From: Clostridium septicum
GTDB lineage: Bacteria > Bacillota > Clostridia > Clostridiales > Clostridiaceae
Length of the DNA: 64,000 nt
Direction of reading: 5' to 3'
Assembly: GCF_003606265.1 (NCBI RefSeq)
Contig: NZ_CP023671.1
Coordinates: 930,001 to 994,000 of the forward strand
Part shown: positions 46,051 through 55,971 of the stretch, piece by piece
Numbering within the stretch: the stretch's first letter is position 1
Layout: every line of letters starts with the position of its first letter
Notes under the pieces: model-generated
What the model saw: only the letters and a program-made list of their open reading frames with translations
Database searches by the model: none
Told to the model about the DNA's origin: nothing
Translations under genes and position numbers: made by a program

Positions 46051-46545
46051 TTACTTATTTTTTATTGATTTTCTAATATAGATTCCAATAGTTCCAAATA
46101 TAATAATTAAAGATATAGGTAAAAATGCCATTGATAAATTCTTTGATCCTGAACTCATTCCCATTACCATCTTTAACTGAACATAAAAGAACATAGCTAC
46201 TGTTTCAACATTAATAATTCTTATAAATGTTGATGCCATTAAATATTGCTTTTCTTTATTTATTGGATTTATATCAACACAATAATTATATACTTCAGGA
46301 TACTTAGATAAAACTGCCATTGGAATATAAACTATAACAACTATAGGTAATAAAATAAGCATTGTATTTTTTGAACCATATCCATCAACTTCTCCACTAA
46401 AATTATAATGAGTTGGCACAATATCAGGTGCATTTTTCCACGCTACTAATGTAATTACAACTAAACTTATAATTAATGCTATTCCTATAATATCAACTAT
46501 CCTATTTATCTTTTGATAAGTAGCTTTATTATTCCATTTATCCAT
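46051..46545 (-). CDS. DUF1648-domain membrane protein
   Basis: The 164-aa protein has four predicted membrane segments. The DUF1648 signature is the block PDIVPTHYNFSGEVDGYGSK (about 39-58) after the first helix. Members are often found beside GntR/YtrA or SdpI-type immunity genes; function is unknown. The ribosome binding site is GGGGGAG. Upstream lies a block of decayed genes. Confidence 0.85.
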   Translation of the reverse strand: MDKWNNKATYQKINRIVDIIGIALIISLVVITLVAWKNAPDIVPTHYNFSGEVDGYGSKNTMLILLPIVVIVYIPMAVLSKYPEVYNYCVDINPINKEKQYLMASTFIRIINVETVAMFFYVQLKMVMGMSSGSKNLSMAFLPISLIIIFGTIGIYIRKSIKNK

Positions 46546-46700
46546 AACTACTCCCCCATAATTATTTTAAATACCTTTTTATATTTTAATAATAAGCCTT
46601 TATCCTATATTTGTAAATTAATTTCAAGGGAGTACCACAATCTTTAATTCAGTAGTTTTAACAATTTTATAATTAAACCAAATCTATTTAAATTTTGAAT

Positions 46701-46847
46701 TTATTTTTTTGATTTTGCTATACTCCAATTATCCATTTCCCAAATTACCGAACTTCCTGCAAAAGCTGATCCTACCAATCCACTTAAAATAGTATGCAAA
46801 ATAACTGCATTAATTTCACTGCCAGTTGCATAAATAAGTCCTGGAGC
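46701..46847 (-). pseudogene. C-terminal remnant of a DUF3021 membrane protein
   Basis: An open stretch ending at the TAA at 46701-46703 encodes APGLIYATGSEINAVILHTI and then GSAFAGSSVIWEMDNWSIAK. This matches the last helices of DUF3021 proteins, which usually accompany LytTR regulators. It has no start of its own and is fused out of frame to the next remnant at about 46848-46861. Confidence 0.6.
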
Positions 46848-46861
46848 ACATGGTGTTTAAC

Positions 46862-47341
46862 AGTTGAATTATATATACTATTATAATTATCTAATGTTAT
46901 AGGTTTATCATCTATAAAAAATTCAACCAAATTGTCTCTAACAGGAATATCATTATCTTTTTTTGCTTTTGCATAAAGCTTTTTGATTACAACTTTACCA
47001 TTTTCTAATGTAATGATCTCTATAAGTTCCTCTTGCCATGCATTTTTAGAGTCATAATTTATAATACTTATCTTTTCATCTTTAGTATTAATACCTAGTC
47101 TATAAGATACATCACTTTGACCATATCTAGACCCCAATCTCTTTTCATAAACAGCCTCTACCTTACCATCTTTTATATTATATAGCAGGACTTTCTTATC
47201 ATATAACATTACCATTTCTGGTATATTATCTTTATCAAAATCAATTAATTCTCCATACCTAAATAATTTAATAGGTGTTCCAATTAAATTATTTACTTCT
47301 TTTTTATATAAAGCTTTATAAATTAATATTTTATAATATGG
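46862..47341 (-). pseudogene. Truncated FG-GAP/VCBS-like exported protein
   Basis: The coding pattern runs in one frame from about 47341 without a proper start, with LIGTPIKLFRYGELIDFDKD and then NIPEMVMLYDKKVLLYNIKD. These acidic DxDxxxxPE turns resemble FG-GAP/VCBS-type repeats. It continues to YNSIYNST, where it runs out of frame into the DUF3021 remnant. Both the N-terminal signal and the C-terminus are missing, so it is a fragment. Confidence 0.55.
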
Positions 47342-47353
47342 CTTTTATGTTCA

Positions 47354-47674
47354 TTATTTGTGAATTAAAAATCTTTCTTGAAACTCTACTAGGGATTGGA
47401 TTTGTTCCTTATTATATTTACTTAATTCCTTACATACAACTAGTGTATCTTCAATGTCATCTTCTCTTTTAACTATTCCTACAACATACCTATGAAACTT
47501 TTCTAAAGTCTCAAATCCTCCAATAATATATGCATCAATCTCTTCTCCATCACCAGAAATGGTATTAGGAATATATCCATAGTTTAATATATATATCAAA
47601 TTATGTTTTGGATGTTTAGATCCTAATTTCCTATCTATTATAACCTTAACTTCTTTTCCTAAATAAAATTCCAT
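47354..47674 (-). CDS. Inorganic pyrophosphatase-family protein
   Basis: This 106-aa protein resembles a short family I inorganic pyrophosphatase, with NYGYIPNTISGDGEEIDAYI (about 30-49) and DDIEDTLVV (about 71-79) carrying several acidic metal ligands, and FQERF at the end. True family I enzymes are about 170 aa or longer, and some active-site acids cannot be placed here, so activity is uncertain. It lies 58 bp downstream of thrS on the same strand without an obvious terminator between, so it may be co-transcribed. Confidence 0.75.
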   Translation of the reverse strand: MEFYLGKEVKVIIDRKLGSKHPKHNLIYILNYGYIPNTISGDGEEIDAYIIGGFETLEKFHRYVVGIVKREDDIEDTLVVCKELSKYNKEQIQSLVEFQERFLIHK

Positions 47675-47732
47675 TCATGTTTCTCTTTAATTTAATTAAT
47701 ATTATATTAAAATATATACAATTAATTAAATT

Positions 47733-49643
47733 CTATAATTCTTTATTTTCAACTTCATTTTTAATTCTTTTAATTAACTCTTCTAATTCCATGCTACCTT
47801 CTTCACCATTTTTTCTACTACGCATAGAAATTTTATTTTCACTTACTTCTTTTTCTCCAATAACAACAATATAAGGAATTCTTTCATTTCTAGCTTCTCT
47901 TATTTTATATCCTATTTTTTCGCTTCTAGAATCCATTTCAACTCTTATTCCATTTTCAATTAATTTATTTTTAACTTCTTCTGAATAAGTGTTGAATTTA
48001 TCTGATATTGGTAGTATTTTAACTTGAACTGGAGCAAGCCATGTTGGGAATTTACCTGCAAAGTGTTCAATTAATATTCCTATAAATCTTTCTATGCTTC
48101 CGAATATTACTCTATGAATAACTATTGGTCTATGCTTTTCTCCATCTTTACCTATATAGTCTAGTTCAAATCTTTGTGGAAGTTGGAAGTCTAATTGAAT
48201 TGTTCCACATTGCCAAGTTCTACCTAAACTATCTTCAAGATGGAAATCTATTTTAGGACCATAAAATGCTCCGTCACCTTCATTTATTATATAATCTAAA
48301 TTCAGTTCATTTAATGCTCCCTTTAATGATTCTTCTGCTAAATTCCAGTCTTCATCACTTCCCATAGAGTCTTCTGGTCTTGTAGATAATTCAATGCTGT
48401 ATTTAAATCCAAATATAGAATATACTTTATCAATAAGGTCTATTACACCTTTTATTTCAGATTTTATTTGATCTGGTAACATGAAAATATGGGCATCATC
48501 TTGAGTAAATGCTCTAACTCTCATAAGACCATGTAATGCTCCTGAAAGTTCATGTCTATGAACTCTTCCAAGTTCTCCAACTCTCATTGGAAAATCTCTA
48601 TATGAATGGGCTTCTGATTTATAAACTAACATTCCACCTGGACAATTCATTGGTTTTAATGCAAATTCTTCTTCATCGATCATTGAAGTATACATATTTT
48701 CTTTATAGTGATACCAATGTCCTGAAGTTTCCCATAAATTTTTATTAAGCATAATTGGTGTTTCAACTTCAACATATCCAGCATCATAATGAAGTTTTCT
48801 CCAAAAATCAATTAAAGTATTTTTAAGGACTACACCCTTAGGTAGGAAGAATGGGAATCCTGGTCCCTCATTCATAAATGTAAATAGCTTTAATTCCTTT
48901 CCTAGCTTTCTATGATCTCTTTTCTTAGCTTCTTCTAAATTATGAAGATACTTTTCTAGTAATTCTTTATTTGAAAATGCTACACCATATACTCTTTGTA
49001 GCATCTTATTTTTTTCGTTTCCTCTCCAATATGCTCCTGCTACACTTGTTAACTTAAAAGCTTTTACATATTTTGTTGATTTAATATGGGGTCCTCTACA
49101 AAGGTCAATATGCTCCCCTTGTTTATATAAAGAAATTTTTTCATCCTCTGGTAAATCCCTTATTAATTCTACCTTATATGGTTCATTTTTTTCTTCCATT
49201 AGCTTTATAGCATCTTCTCTTGGAATATCAATTCTTTCAAACTCTAAGTTTTCCTTAATTATATTATTCATTTCTTTTTCAATTTTTTGTAAATCCTCTG
49301 TAGTTAAAGGAGTCTCTATATCAAAATCATAATAAAATCCATTTTCTATTGAAGGTCCTATAGCTAGTTTTGCATCTTTATAAATTCTCTTTACAGCTTG
49401 TGCTAATATATGAGAGGTAGAATGTCTGATAACTTCAACTGCTTTTTCATCATCTGCTGTTAAAATATTTACCTCGTCATTATTTTTTAGTTTATAATCT
49501 AAATCAACCTGGGTTTTATTAACTTCCCCAACTATTGCTGCTTTTCCTAAATTTCTGCTAATTGATTTTGCAAGATCAAGAACAGTTGAATTATCATCTA
49601 TTTCTCTTATTGATCCATCATTAAGTCTTACTTTTATACTCAT
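47733..49643 (-). CDS. thrS: Threonyl-tRNA synthetase
   Basis: ThrRS charges tRNA-Thr. The 636-aa protein has the full domain set: TGS (about 1-60), the editing domain (about 65-225) with HSTSHILAQAV, the class II catalytic core (about 240-535), and the anticodon-binding domain (about 540-636). Core motif 2 is near RVGELGRVHRHELSGALHGL, zinc ligands include NCPGG, and motif 3 is around HRVIFGSIERF. The start has a TAGGAGG ribosome binding site. Expression is controlled by the upstream T-box, which responds to uncharged tRNA-Thr. Confidence 0.98.
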   Translation of the reverse strand: MSIKVRLNDGSIREIDDNSTVLDLAKSISRNLGKAAIVGEVNKTQVDLDYKLKNNDEVNILTADDEKAVEVIRHSTSHILAQAVKRIYKDAKLAIGPSIENGFYYDFDIETPLTTEDLQKIEKEMNNIIKENLEFERIDIPREDAIKLMEEKNEPYKVELIRDLPEDEKISLYKQGEHIDLCRGPHIKSTKYVKAFKLTSVAGAYWRGNEKNKMLQRVYGVAFSNKELLEKYLHNLEEAKKRDHRKLGKELKLFTFMNEGPGFPFFLPKGVVLKNTLIDFWRKLHYDAGYVEVETPIMLNKNLWETSGHWYHYKENMYTSMIDEEEFALKPMNCPGGMLVYKSEAHSYRDFPMRVGELGRVHRHELSGALHGLMRVRAFTQDDAHIFMLPDQIKSEIKGVIDLIDKVYSIFGFKYSIELSTRPEDSMGSDEDWNLAEESLKGALNELNLDYIINEGDGAFYGPKIDFHLEDSLGRTWQCGTIQLDFQLPQRFELDYIGKDGEKHRPIVIHRVIFGSIERFIGILIEHFAGKFPTWLAPVQVKILPISDKFNTYSEEVKNKLIENGIRVEMDSRSEKIGYKIREARNERIPYIVVIGEKEVSENKISMRSRKNGEEGSMELEELIKRIKNEVENKEL

Positions 49644-49822
49644 TCTTTTACCTCCTACTTAAAATTTAATTTTTTCACTTATATGTTTCCTCTGAACTTG
49701 TCTGAGAAGAAGCTAAGCCACACATACTTAATTTTATTTTTTATTTTTTAGATAAATATTCTTAGTTTTAAAATCACAATTAAGTTTCCTACTAATTTAA
49801 ATATTGATATAATTTCCTAAAG

Positions 49823-50075
49823 AATAAAAAAAGCACTCATCCCTGCTTGGGACGAATGCAATTATCCGTGGTTCCACCCAAATTGAATTAAACAATTCAA
49901 TTCTTCTCTATATCTTTAACGACTTTCGCCGATGACATTTCACTAGTTTTAGCTAATCAATCATAGCTCCAGGGTAGTTTTTCTTATAGGCATATTTAGA
50001 AATATTTTCAGTCCATGATATTTCCTCCCTAAAAACTGTATTCTATAATACTTTTCCCTTTCTTAGCTTATTTAG
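49823..50075 (-). promoter_or_regulatory. T-box riboswitch leader of thrS
   Basis: The minus strand contains the conserved T-box sequence GGGTGGAACCACGG (within 49861-49880). A terminator follows, in which GCATTCGTCCC pairs with GGGATGAGTGC ahead of a U7 run (49823-49859). Upstream lies a long structured Stem I region up to about 50075. An ACC lies in a plausible specifier position (AACTACCCTGG), matching threonine, but I could not fold it to confirm. About 180 nt separate the terminator from the thrS ATG. Confidence 0.92.
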
Positions 50076-50117
50076 TATTTAATTTTAAATTATGTGCACC
50101 TAATTTATATTAACTAA

Positions 50118-50146
50118 ATTATAGCCCTTTTGTAGTATATTGTAAA
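50118..50146 (-). promoter_or_regulatory. thrS sigma-A promoter
   Basis: TTTACA (50141-50146) and TATAAT (50118-50123) are separated by exactly 17 bp on the minus strand, about 40 bp upstream of the T-box leader. Confidence 0.75.
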
Positions 50147-50221
50147 TACCTATACCATTCTAAACTATTTTACTTAAATCAATACTACTATTTTATATAT
50201 CAATTTGCTAATTGCTTTATT

Positions 50222-50369
50222 CTATCTTAGAATTTTTATACTTTCTTCACTACATTTTAATTCCCCACCTATTGCAATTGCTAAAAAATCAAATATAACT
50301 TTAGTAGGTACAATAGTTTTATTATCCCACCCTAAATATGATTTTGTATTGAAATAAACTCCAGCTAAT
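50222..50369 (-). pseudogene. Frameshifted remnant of an unidentified protein
   Basis: On the minus strand a C-terminal-like coding stretch reads YLGWDNKTIVPTKVIFDFLA and continues GGELKCSEESIKILR to a stop at 50222-50224. A one-base frame change upstream joins it to LAGVYFNTKS. It has no start and no ribosome binding site. I do not recognise the family. Apart from this and the promoters, 50147-50559 contains nothing I can identify. Confidence 0.35.
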
Positions 50370-50559
50370 TAATTTATAATCCATTTTAAGGATATTAAAA
50401 ATACTAGTATAAATTTAACTCATTTTAGGCAAATATATATTTGTGGCTTATGTAGATATGACTTAATTTTAAAATATGAAATATTATGAACATTAAAGAA
50501 ATAACAAGAATATCTTAGTATTTTAATCAGAATTAGATATATAAAGCTTTTTTGATATT

Positions 50560-50591
50560 TGATAATTATTTTCTGTTGATATAAATTATCA
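50560..50591 (+). promoter_or_regulatory. Two tandem Fur-like boxes upstream of heme oxygenase
   Basis: TGATAATTATTTTCT (50560-50574) and TGATATAAATTATCA (50577-50591) each match the 7-1-7 Fur consensus TGATAATNATTATCA at 12-13 of 15 positions. They end about 34 bp before the ATG, where bound repressor would block transcription. Confidence 0.7.
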
Positions 50592-50625
50592 TTAAAGTTA
50601 ATTTTAATTATATGAGGTGAAAAAA

Positions 50626-51252
50626 ATGAAATTTATGATGGATATAAGAGAAAAAACTTCTTTATTACATAGTGCAGCTGAAAATACAGGATATATAAAA
50701 AAATTAGTAGATGGAAATGCATCTGTTGAAGGTTATGCTGAATATATTTATAATCTTGAAAAGATGTACAAGGCTATTGAAGATGCCTTAGATAAAAATG
50801 AAGGAAATAATGTTGTTAATCCTTTTGTTACAAAAGAATTATATCGTTCTGAACTTATAAGAAAAGATTTAGATTTCTTATTAGGTGATAAGTTAAAATC
50901 AATGAAATTATTAGCTTCTACTGAAGCTTGTATATCAAAAATAGAAGAATTATCTAAAACTAAACCTGAGCTTTTAGTTGCATATGCTTATACAAGATTC
51001 TTAGCTGACTTATTTGGAGGTAGAACCTTCCTTTCATTATTAAGTACAAATTATAAAATTTCAAATGAAGGATTAAACTATTATCAATTTGCTGATATTA
51101 ATGATTTAAGAGGATATGTTATGAAATACCATAATATGTTAGCTGAAATTAATTTATCTGATGATCTTAAAGTAGATTTTATAAATGAAGTTAATAATGC
51201 TTATATTTATAATCTTGCAATATCAAATGAATTAGATGCTAAATTAAAGTAG
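50626..51252 (+). CDS. Heme oxygenase
   Basis: The 208-aa all-helical protein fits biliverdin-forming heme oxygenases, which open haem to release iron. The proximal histidine is in SLLHSAAENTGY near residue 17. The distal-helix glycine region appears as YTRFLADLFGGRTF, matching the family's RYLGDLSGGQ. An upstream GTG gives three more codons, but GAGGTG covering it lies 6 nt before ATG 50626-50628, which is preferred. Two Fur-like boxes upstream suggest induction by iron limitation. A role in iron release from host haem is likely; oxygen protection is an alternative. Confidence 0.9.
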   Translation: MKFMMDIREKTSLLHSAAENTGYIKKLVDGNASVEGYAEYIYNLEKMYKAIEDALDKNEGNNVVNPFVTKELYRSELIRKDLDFLLGDKLKSMKLLASTEACISKIEELSKTKPELLVAYAYTRFLADLFGGRTFLSLLSTNYKISNEGLNYYQFADINDLRGYVMKYHNMLAEINLSDDLKVDFINEVNNAYIYNLAISNELDAKLK

Positions 51253-51302
51253 ATTTTAACAAGTGTAAATATATCTTCTTTGCCACTTAAAGATTTTATA
51301 AT

Positions 51303-51356
51303 AAAAATATCCTAGGTCATAAGGTTATATAAAACCTATTAACTTAGGATATTTTT
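51303..51356. terminator. Bidirectional terminator between heme oxygenase and the GH1 remnant
   Basis: AAAAATATCCTA pairs perfectly with TAGGATATTTTT, with a second inner stem AGGTT/AACCT. It lies between convergent genes. Confidence 0.85.
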
Positions 51357-51376
51357 ATTGATTATACATTTATATT

Positions 51377-52099
<723 letters not shown>

Positions 52100-52126
52100 T
52101 TAATCCACTTTTTTATAATTTCGCAT

Positions 52127-52176
52127 AATAATATGGGGACTTTATTAAATATAATTAATATAGTCCCCATATTATT
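52127..52176. repeat. Perfect 15-bp inverted repeat with 20-nt loop
   Basis: AATAATATGGGGACT (52127-52141) is complementary to 52162-52176. There is no U tract on either side, so it may be a poor terminator of the Rieske oxidoreductase gene or an unrelated structural element. Confidence 0.6.
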
Positions 52177-52277
52177 ATAGTTTTTGTCATTTAATAATAG
52201 TTGTTAATCAATATAATAGATTATACAAGAAAATTGATTTTTTGCAAACAAAATAAATGATAAATTCACCATAAAGT

Positions 52278-53717
52278 TTAATTTTCTACAAGTCCTTTAG
52301 TTGCAGGACCTCCTATTAACCTTCCTTTATAATCAAATCTTGATCCATGACATGGGCAATCCCATGTTAATTCATCTGCATTCCAGTGTAATTGACATCC
52401 TAAGTGAGAACATTTTGTACTTACAAAAAATTCTTTTCCCTCATTGTCTTTATAAACACCAACCTTTTCTCCATTATATTCAATAATTCCAGCATGCCCA
52501 TTTTTAATATGCTCTATCTTACTACTTGGAATATATATTTTTTGTGCAATAAAGTTTTTAGCTGTTTCACTTATATCTTTAGCAATATTATTTATTGATA
52601 AGGATAAATCAAATCTTTTTGGAGAAAAGATTTCTGAAAAATCATTTTCCTTTTCTAATATCATATCTGATATTATCATAGCTGCTACCATAGAACTTGT
52701 CATGCCCCACTTATTGAATCCTGTAGCAACATATATATTAGGTGTTTCATCAGAATATTTTCCTATATATGGTATACCATCTATGGTCATACAATCTTGA
52801 GCTGACCAATGATATCTTTCTCTTGATTTTGGATATAACTCTTTTGCAACCCGTCTTAATTCATCATAGCTACCACCTTTTTCATTTTCTCCTGTTCTTT
52901 GTTTTATACCACCTAGTAATAACAAGTTTTTATATGTCCTAAAGGAATACCCCTCTTTATCAACATCTATATACATTCCGTCAATATCATTTACATTTTC
53001 TAAAGCTATAACATATGATCTTTCTTGATGCATCTTCATAAAATAATATCCAGGCATATTTATTATTGGGTAATGTGTTGCTATAACTATACTATTTGCA
53101 GTTATATCTCCTCTATTTGTAACTACTAAATTATCTTTAACTTCCAAGGCTCTTGTATTTTCATATATAATTAAATCCTCTGAGATATTTTTCAAAAATT
53201 TAAGTGGATTAAATTGTCCTTGATTATTAAATTTAACAGCTCCTTTAATTTCAAAAGGCAGATTAGCTTTTTCTACAAACTCAGCATCAATACCAACTTT
53301 CTTAGCTGCTTCCACCTCTTCTTTAAGAATACCTATTTCATTTAAAGAATATATATACGCTGCCTTATCTTCAAAATCACAATCTATTTTTCTCTCTTTA
53401 ATAATTTCTTTATATTTTTCTATAGCAAGTTCATTTGCTTTTGCATATTGTCTAGCCTTTTCTTCTCCAAATTCCAATATTAATTTATTGTAAATTAAAT
53501 CGTGTTGAGATGTTATCTTTGCAGTGGTGTTTTTCGTATTTCCGCTTGCTATTTCATCTCCATCAATTAAAATTACATTTCTACCACTTTTCTTTAACAT
53601 ATGAGCTGTTAATAATCCTGTTATTCCAGCACCAATAATTAATATATCAGTTTTTATGTCTTCCTTTAAAGTTTCTCTTTTTTTAAATTTACAACTTTCA
53701 CTCCATACAGATTTCAT
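52278..53717 (-). CDS. FAD-dependent oxidoreductase with C-terminal Rieske [2Fe-2S] domain
   Basis: The 479-aa protein joins a DAO/glycine-oxidase-like flavoprotein (about 1-385) to a Rieske iron-sulfur domain (about 400-479). The FAD-binding dinucleotide fold is DILIIGAGITGLLTAHML (about 25-42). Rieske ligands are in CSHLGCQLHW and CPCHGSRFDYKG, both Cys-His pairs present. It should be a soluble redox enzyme; the substrate is not known. The start has GAGGTG. It is monocistronic between structured intergenic regions. Confidence 0.92.
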   Translation of the reverse strand: MKSVWSESCKFKKRETLKEDIKTDILIIGAGITGLLTAHMLKKSGRNVILIDGDEIASGNTKNTTAKITSQHDLIYNKLILEFGEEKARQYAKANELAIEKYKEIIKERKIDCDFEDKAAYIYSLNEIGILKEEVEAAKKVGIDAEFVEKANLPFEIKGAVKFNNQGQFNPLKFLKNISEDLIIYENTRALEVKDNLVVTNRGDITANSIVIATHYPIINMPGYYFMKMHQERSYVIALENVNDIDGMYIDVDKEGYSFRTYKNLLLLGGIKQRTGENEKGGSYDELRRVAKELYPKSRERYHWSAQDCMTIDGIPYIGKYSDETPNIYVATGFNKWGMTSSMVAAMIISDMILEKENDFSEIFSPKRFDLSLSINNIAKDISETAKNFIAQKIYIPSSKIEHIKNGHAGIIEYNGEKVGVYKDNEGKEFFVSTKCSHLGCQLHWNADELTWDCPCHGSRFDYKGRLIGGPATKGLVEN

Positions 53718-53793
53718 AAAATCACCTCATTTCTAGTATTCCAATTTTAAAATGAGATAAACAATATATTTAAATATTTTATTAAAATAAAAT

Positions 53794-53826
53794 AGACACC
53801 TTACAAAAAAAAATTGTAAGATGTCT
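53794..53826 (-). terminator. Hairpin downstream of the DIP1984 gene region
   Basis: A 13-bp stem with one mismatch (AGACACCTTACAA and TTGTAAGATGTCT) has an A7 loop (U7 on the minus strand) and a U-rich tail on the minus strand. It may terminate transcripts reading from 54058 or from the candidate RNA at 53959-54034. Confidence 0.55.
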
Positions 53827-53958
53827 ATCCCCAATTCCCACCCTCACTTAATTAATTAGTACATGGTTGTAAATGCAATATTTATTGCCAATAAAAAATA
53901 ATTGATATAAAATCTTCAATACACATGTAAAATTACTGAGCATAAAAGTAAATAAAAA

Positions 53959-54034
53959 GGTGGCTCTGAACCATATTAAATAATGCTTAAGCATAGTTGT
54001 TTAGATTTTCTGCTAAACTCAGTTGTACTCACCC
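53959..54034 (-). ncRNA. Candidate structured RNA between the DIP1984 and Rieske genes
   Basis: On the minus strand a closing GGTG/CACC helix encloses GTTTAG-8 nt-CTAAAC, the palindrome ATGCTTAAGCAT and a GGTTCAGAGCC hairpin. A TTTTTATTT tail follows. The local G+C content is above the intergenic background. It does not match any riboswitch consensus I know. It could be a small RNA or an elaborate 3' end of the DIP1984 gene, which stops 24 bp upstream. Confidence 0.35.
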
Positions 54035-54057
54035 TAATTAAGCTAATCCTATATATT

Positions 54058-54516
54058 TTATTCCATTAAATCAACAGTCCAATTTAGTCCCTGTAACTTA
54101 GTATCAGTTAATCTATACTCTTTTGAAATTCTATCAATTTCTTTTTGAATTTCTGAAACATTAACCGTACTATAAAATTTAACTTCTGACTTAGAATATC
54201 TATCAAACTTTATTGTTGCAGCATCAGTAAGTTCCCTTAATATCTGATTTTGTTTTCCTAAGAACTCTCTTTTACTAATTAAATCAGAAATAACAATACT
54301 TCCTTCAACAACAGTTCTACTATTTGTTCTATTAATTTTATTTACTAATTCCTCAAGCTCTTTAATAGTTGAATTAAGTTCAACTATTAATTCGTTAGGT
54401 GATTCTCCTGGCTTTTCCCCTTCTTGAACCTTTGCATTTCTAATAATTCTAGATCTTAAACTTGCAACTTTCTTTTGCAAGTCGCTTCTTAATATTAAAG
54501 CCTCCGCTAACTTCAT
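54058..54516 (-). CDS. DIP1984 (septicolysin-like) family protein
   Basis: This 152-aa helical cytoplasmic protein fits the DIP1984 family, with the typical KLAEALILRSDLQKKVASLR start, an internal SRTVVEGSIVISDLISKRE block and a GLNWTVDLME end. Length is normal. Members are sometimes called septicolysin in C. septicum, but a toxin role is unproven. There is no signal peptide, which argues against secretion. The ribosome binding site is AAGAGGTAA. Confidence 0.85.
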   Translation of the reverse strand: MKLAEALILRSDLQKKVASLRSRIIRNAKVQEGEKPGESPNELIVELNSTIKELEELVNKINRTNSRTVVEGSIVISDLISKREFLGKQNQILRELTDAATIKFDRYSKSEVKFYSTVNVSEIQKEIDRISKEYRLTDTKLQGLNWTVDLME

Positions 54517-54681
54517 AACCTATTACCTCTTAAAAAAATTCTAATATTATGAATTAATTATACTTTATTTGATATTAGACAACAATACATTAAAATATAG
54601 TATTAATACTTGAAATTGAATATATATACTTAGTTTTGTATAAAATAAAATGAACATAACCAAACAAAGGAGTATATAAAT

Positions 54682-55329
54682 ATGAGAAATTTTTTTAAAA
54701 CCTCACTATTAATATTAACTTTACTAGCATTAATTCTAGTTCCATTTAATGTATACGCTATAACAAACCCCTCTTGTATAAGTGATTCCCCCGAAGTTAA
54801 ATGCAATTTCAAAATGCTAGAAAGAAAACTATGGATTGATCATGTTTTATGGACTAGAAGCTTTATTGTAAGTGATATAGCTTCACTTGAAGATAAAAAC
54901 GATGTTTTGCATAGGCTTTTCAAAAATCAAGATGATATAGGAAATTCAATTAAACCTTATTATGGAGAAGAAGCTGGAAATAAACTTGCTGTTTTACTAA
55001 GAGATCATATAGCCCTTGCTGGAAAAGTTCTTGAAGCAGCTAAAAACAAAAATAAAGATGAGTTAGATAAATATAATAAACTATGGTATGACAATGCAGA
55101 TAAAATAGCCGATTTTTTAAGTTCAGCCAATCCTAACTATAATAATAAAGAATTAAAAGATATGTTATATAAACATTTACAGTTTGTTACTGACCAAGTT
55201 GTTGCTAGATTAAATAATAATTGGAAAGATGATATTGAATCATTCGATAAAGGCGAAAACCATATTATTAATTTTGCTGATATAATTTCTGATGGCATAA
55301 TTAAACAATTTCCCGAGAAATTTCAATAA
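54682..55329 (+). CDS. Conserved exported helical protein
   Basis: The 215-aa protein has a signal peptide (about 1-26, cleavage after VYA). The mature part is all-helical, with recurring histidine/aspartate blocks LWIDHVLWTRSFIVS, KNQDDIGNSIKPYYGEE and LLRDHIALAGKVL that suggest a bundle with a polar or metal-binding core. Related proteins occur widely in clostridia and bacilli without a known function. AAGGAG precedes the ATG. It is flanked by its own terminator. Confidence 0.78.
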   Translation: MRNFFKTSLLILTLLALILVPFNVYAITNPSCISDSPEVKCNFKMLERKLWIDHVLWTRSFIVSDIASLEDKNDVLHRLFKNQDDIGNSIKPYYGEEAGNKLAVLLRDHIALAGKVLEAAKNKNKDELDKYNKLWYDNADKIADFLSSANPNYNNKELKDMLYKHLQFVTDQVVARLNNNWKDDIESFDKGENHIINFADIISDGIIKQFPEKFQ

Positions 55330-55358
55330 AAATCTATTACTTTAAAACAATATATTTA

Positions 55359-55402
55359 AAACATAGAACGGTATCAATTACCTATGATACCGTTCTATGT
55401 TT
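55359..55402 (+). terminator. Terminator of the exported helical protein gene
   Basis: A perfect 18-bp stem (AAACATAGAACGGTATCA and its complement) with an 8-nt loop ends in a U-rich tail, 29 bp after the stop. Confidence 0.9.
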
Positions 55403-55451
55403 ATATCCATTTAGTCTCAGTACTTTTAATAATGAAGTTATAATATAAAAT

Positions 55452-55730
55452 TTAAATTAACTTATGCCGAATTGCTATAACTCCAATAATTTCATTACTA
55501 TTTTCATTCATTAGCCAAAATACACTTTCAGGTACCCATCCATTTTCAAGATTAACCCCTTCATGTCTTTGCTTTAATTTATACATATCCTCTTCAAAAC
55601 TATCCTTATTAGAAATAGGAATATATAACTCAAAACCCGTAGTTTTTATATCCTCTTCACACTCTTCTATCATATTTAAATATTGATTTTTATGCCTATT
55701 ATTTATAAGTTCAAGTCTTAATTTTTCCAT
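55452..55730 (-). pseudogene. 3'-truncated GNAT acetyltransferase
   Basis: The 92 codons cover only the N-terminal part of a GNAT protein of the WVPESVFWLMNENSNEIIGV type, which normally continues for 80-90 residues through the acetyl-CoA-binding loop. Here it stops after IAIRHKLI. No remainder is visible downstream. The ribosome binding site (AGGGATTAA) is intact. The product should lack cofactor binding. Confidence 0.75.
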
Positions 55731-55971
55731 ATTAATCCCTACCTTTTACTAAATTCATTTAAATTAATGATAAAGAAACTAAATATATTTTATTTATTCT
55801 ATCTAAAAATTAATAAACAAAATAAACACTTAACTATAATATCTTATTTGTAAATCAATCTTATAATATTGCAATTTAATACAAAGTTAGCCATTATTTC
55901 AAATGATATTATATTATAATTAAATTAATAATTGTTTATTCCAGACTTTAATATGTTAATAAGTAATAGGG

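Noticed and set aside
46784..47215. A single 143-residue protein
   Set aside because: Its last 25 residues are a frame-shifted reading of a DUF3021 remnant, so the frame spans a deletion junction and is not one gene.
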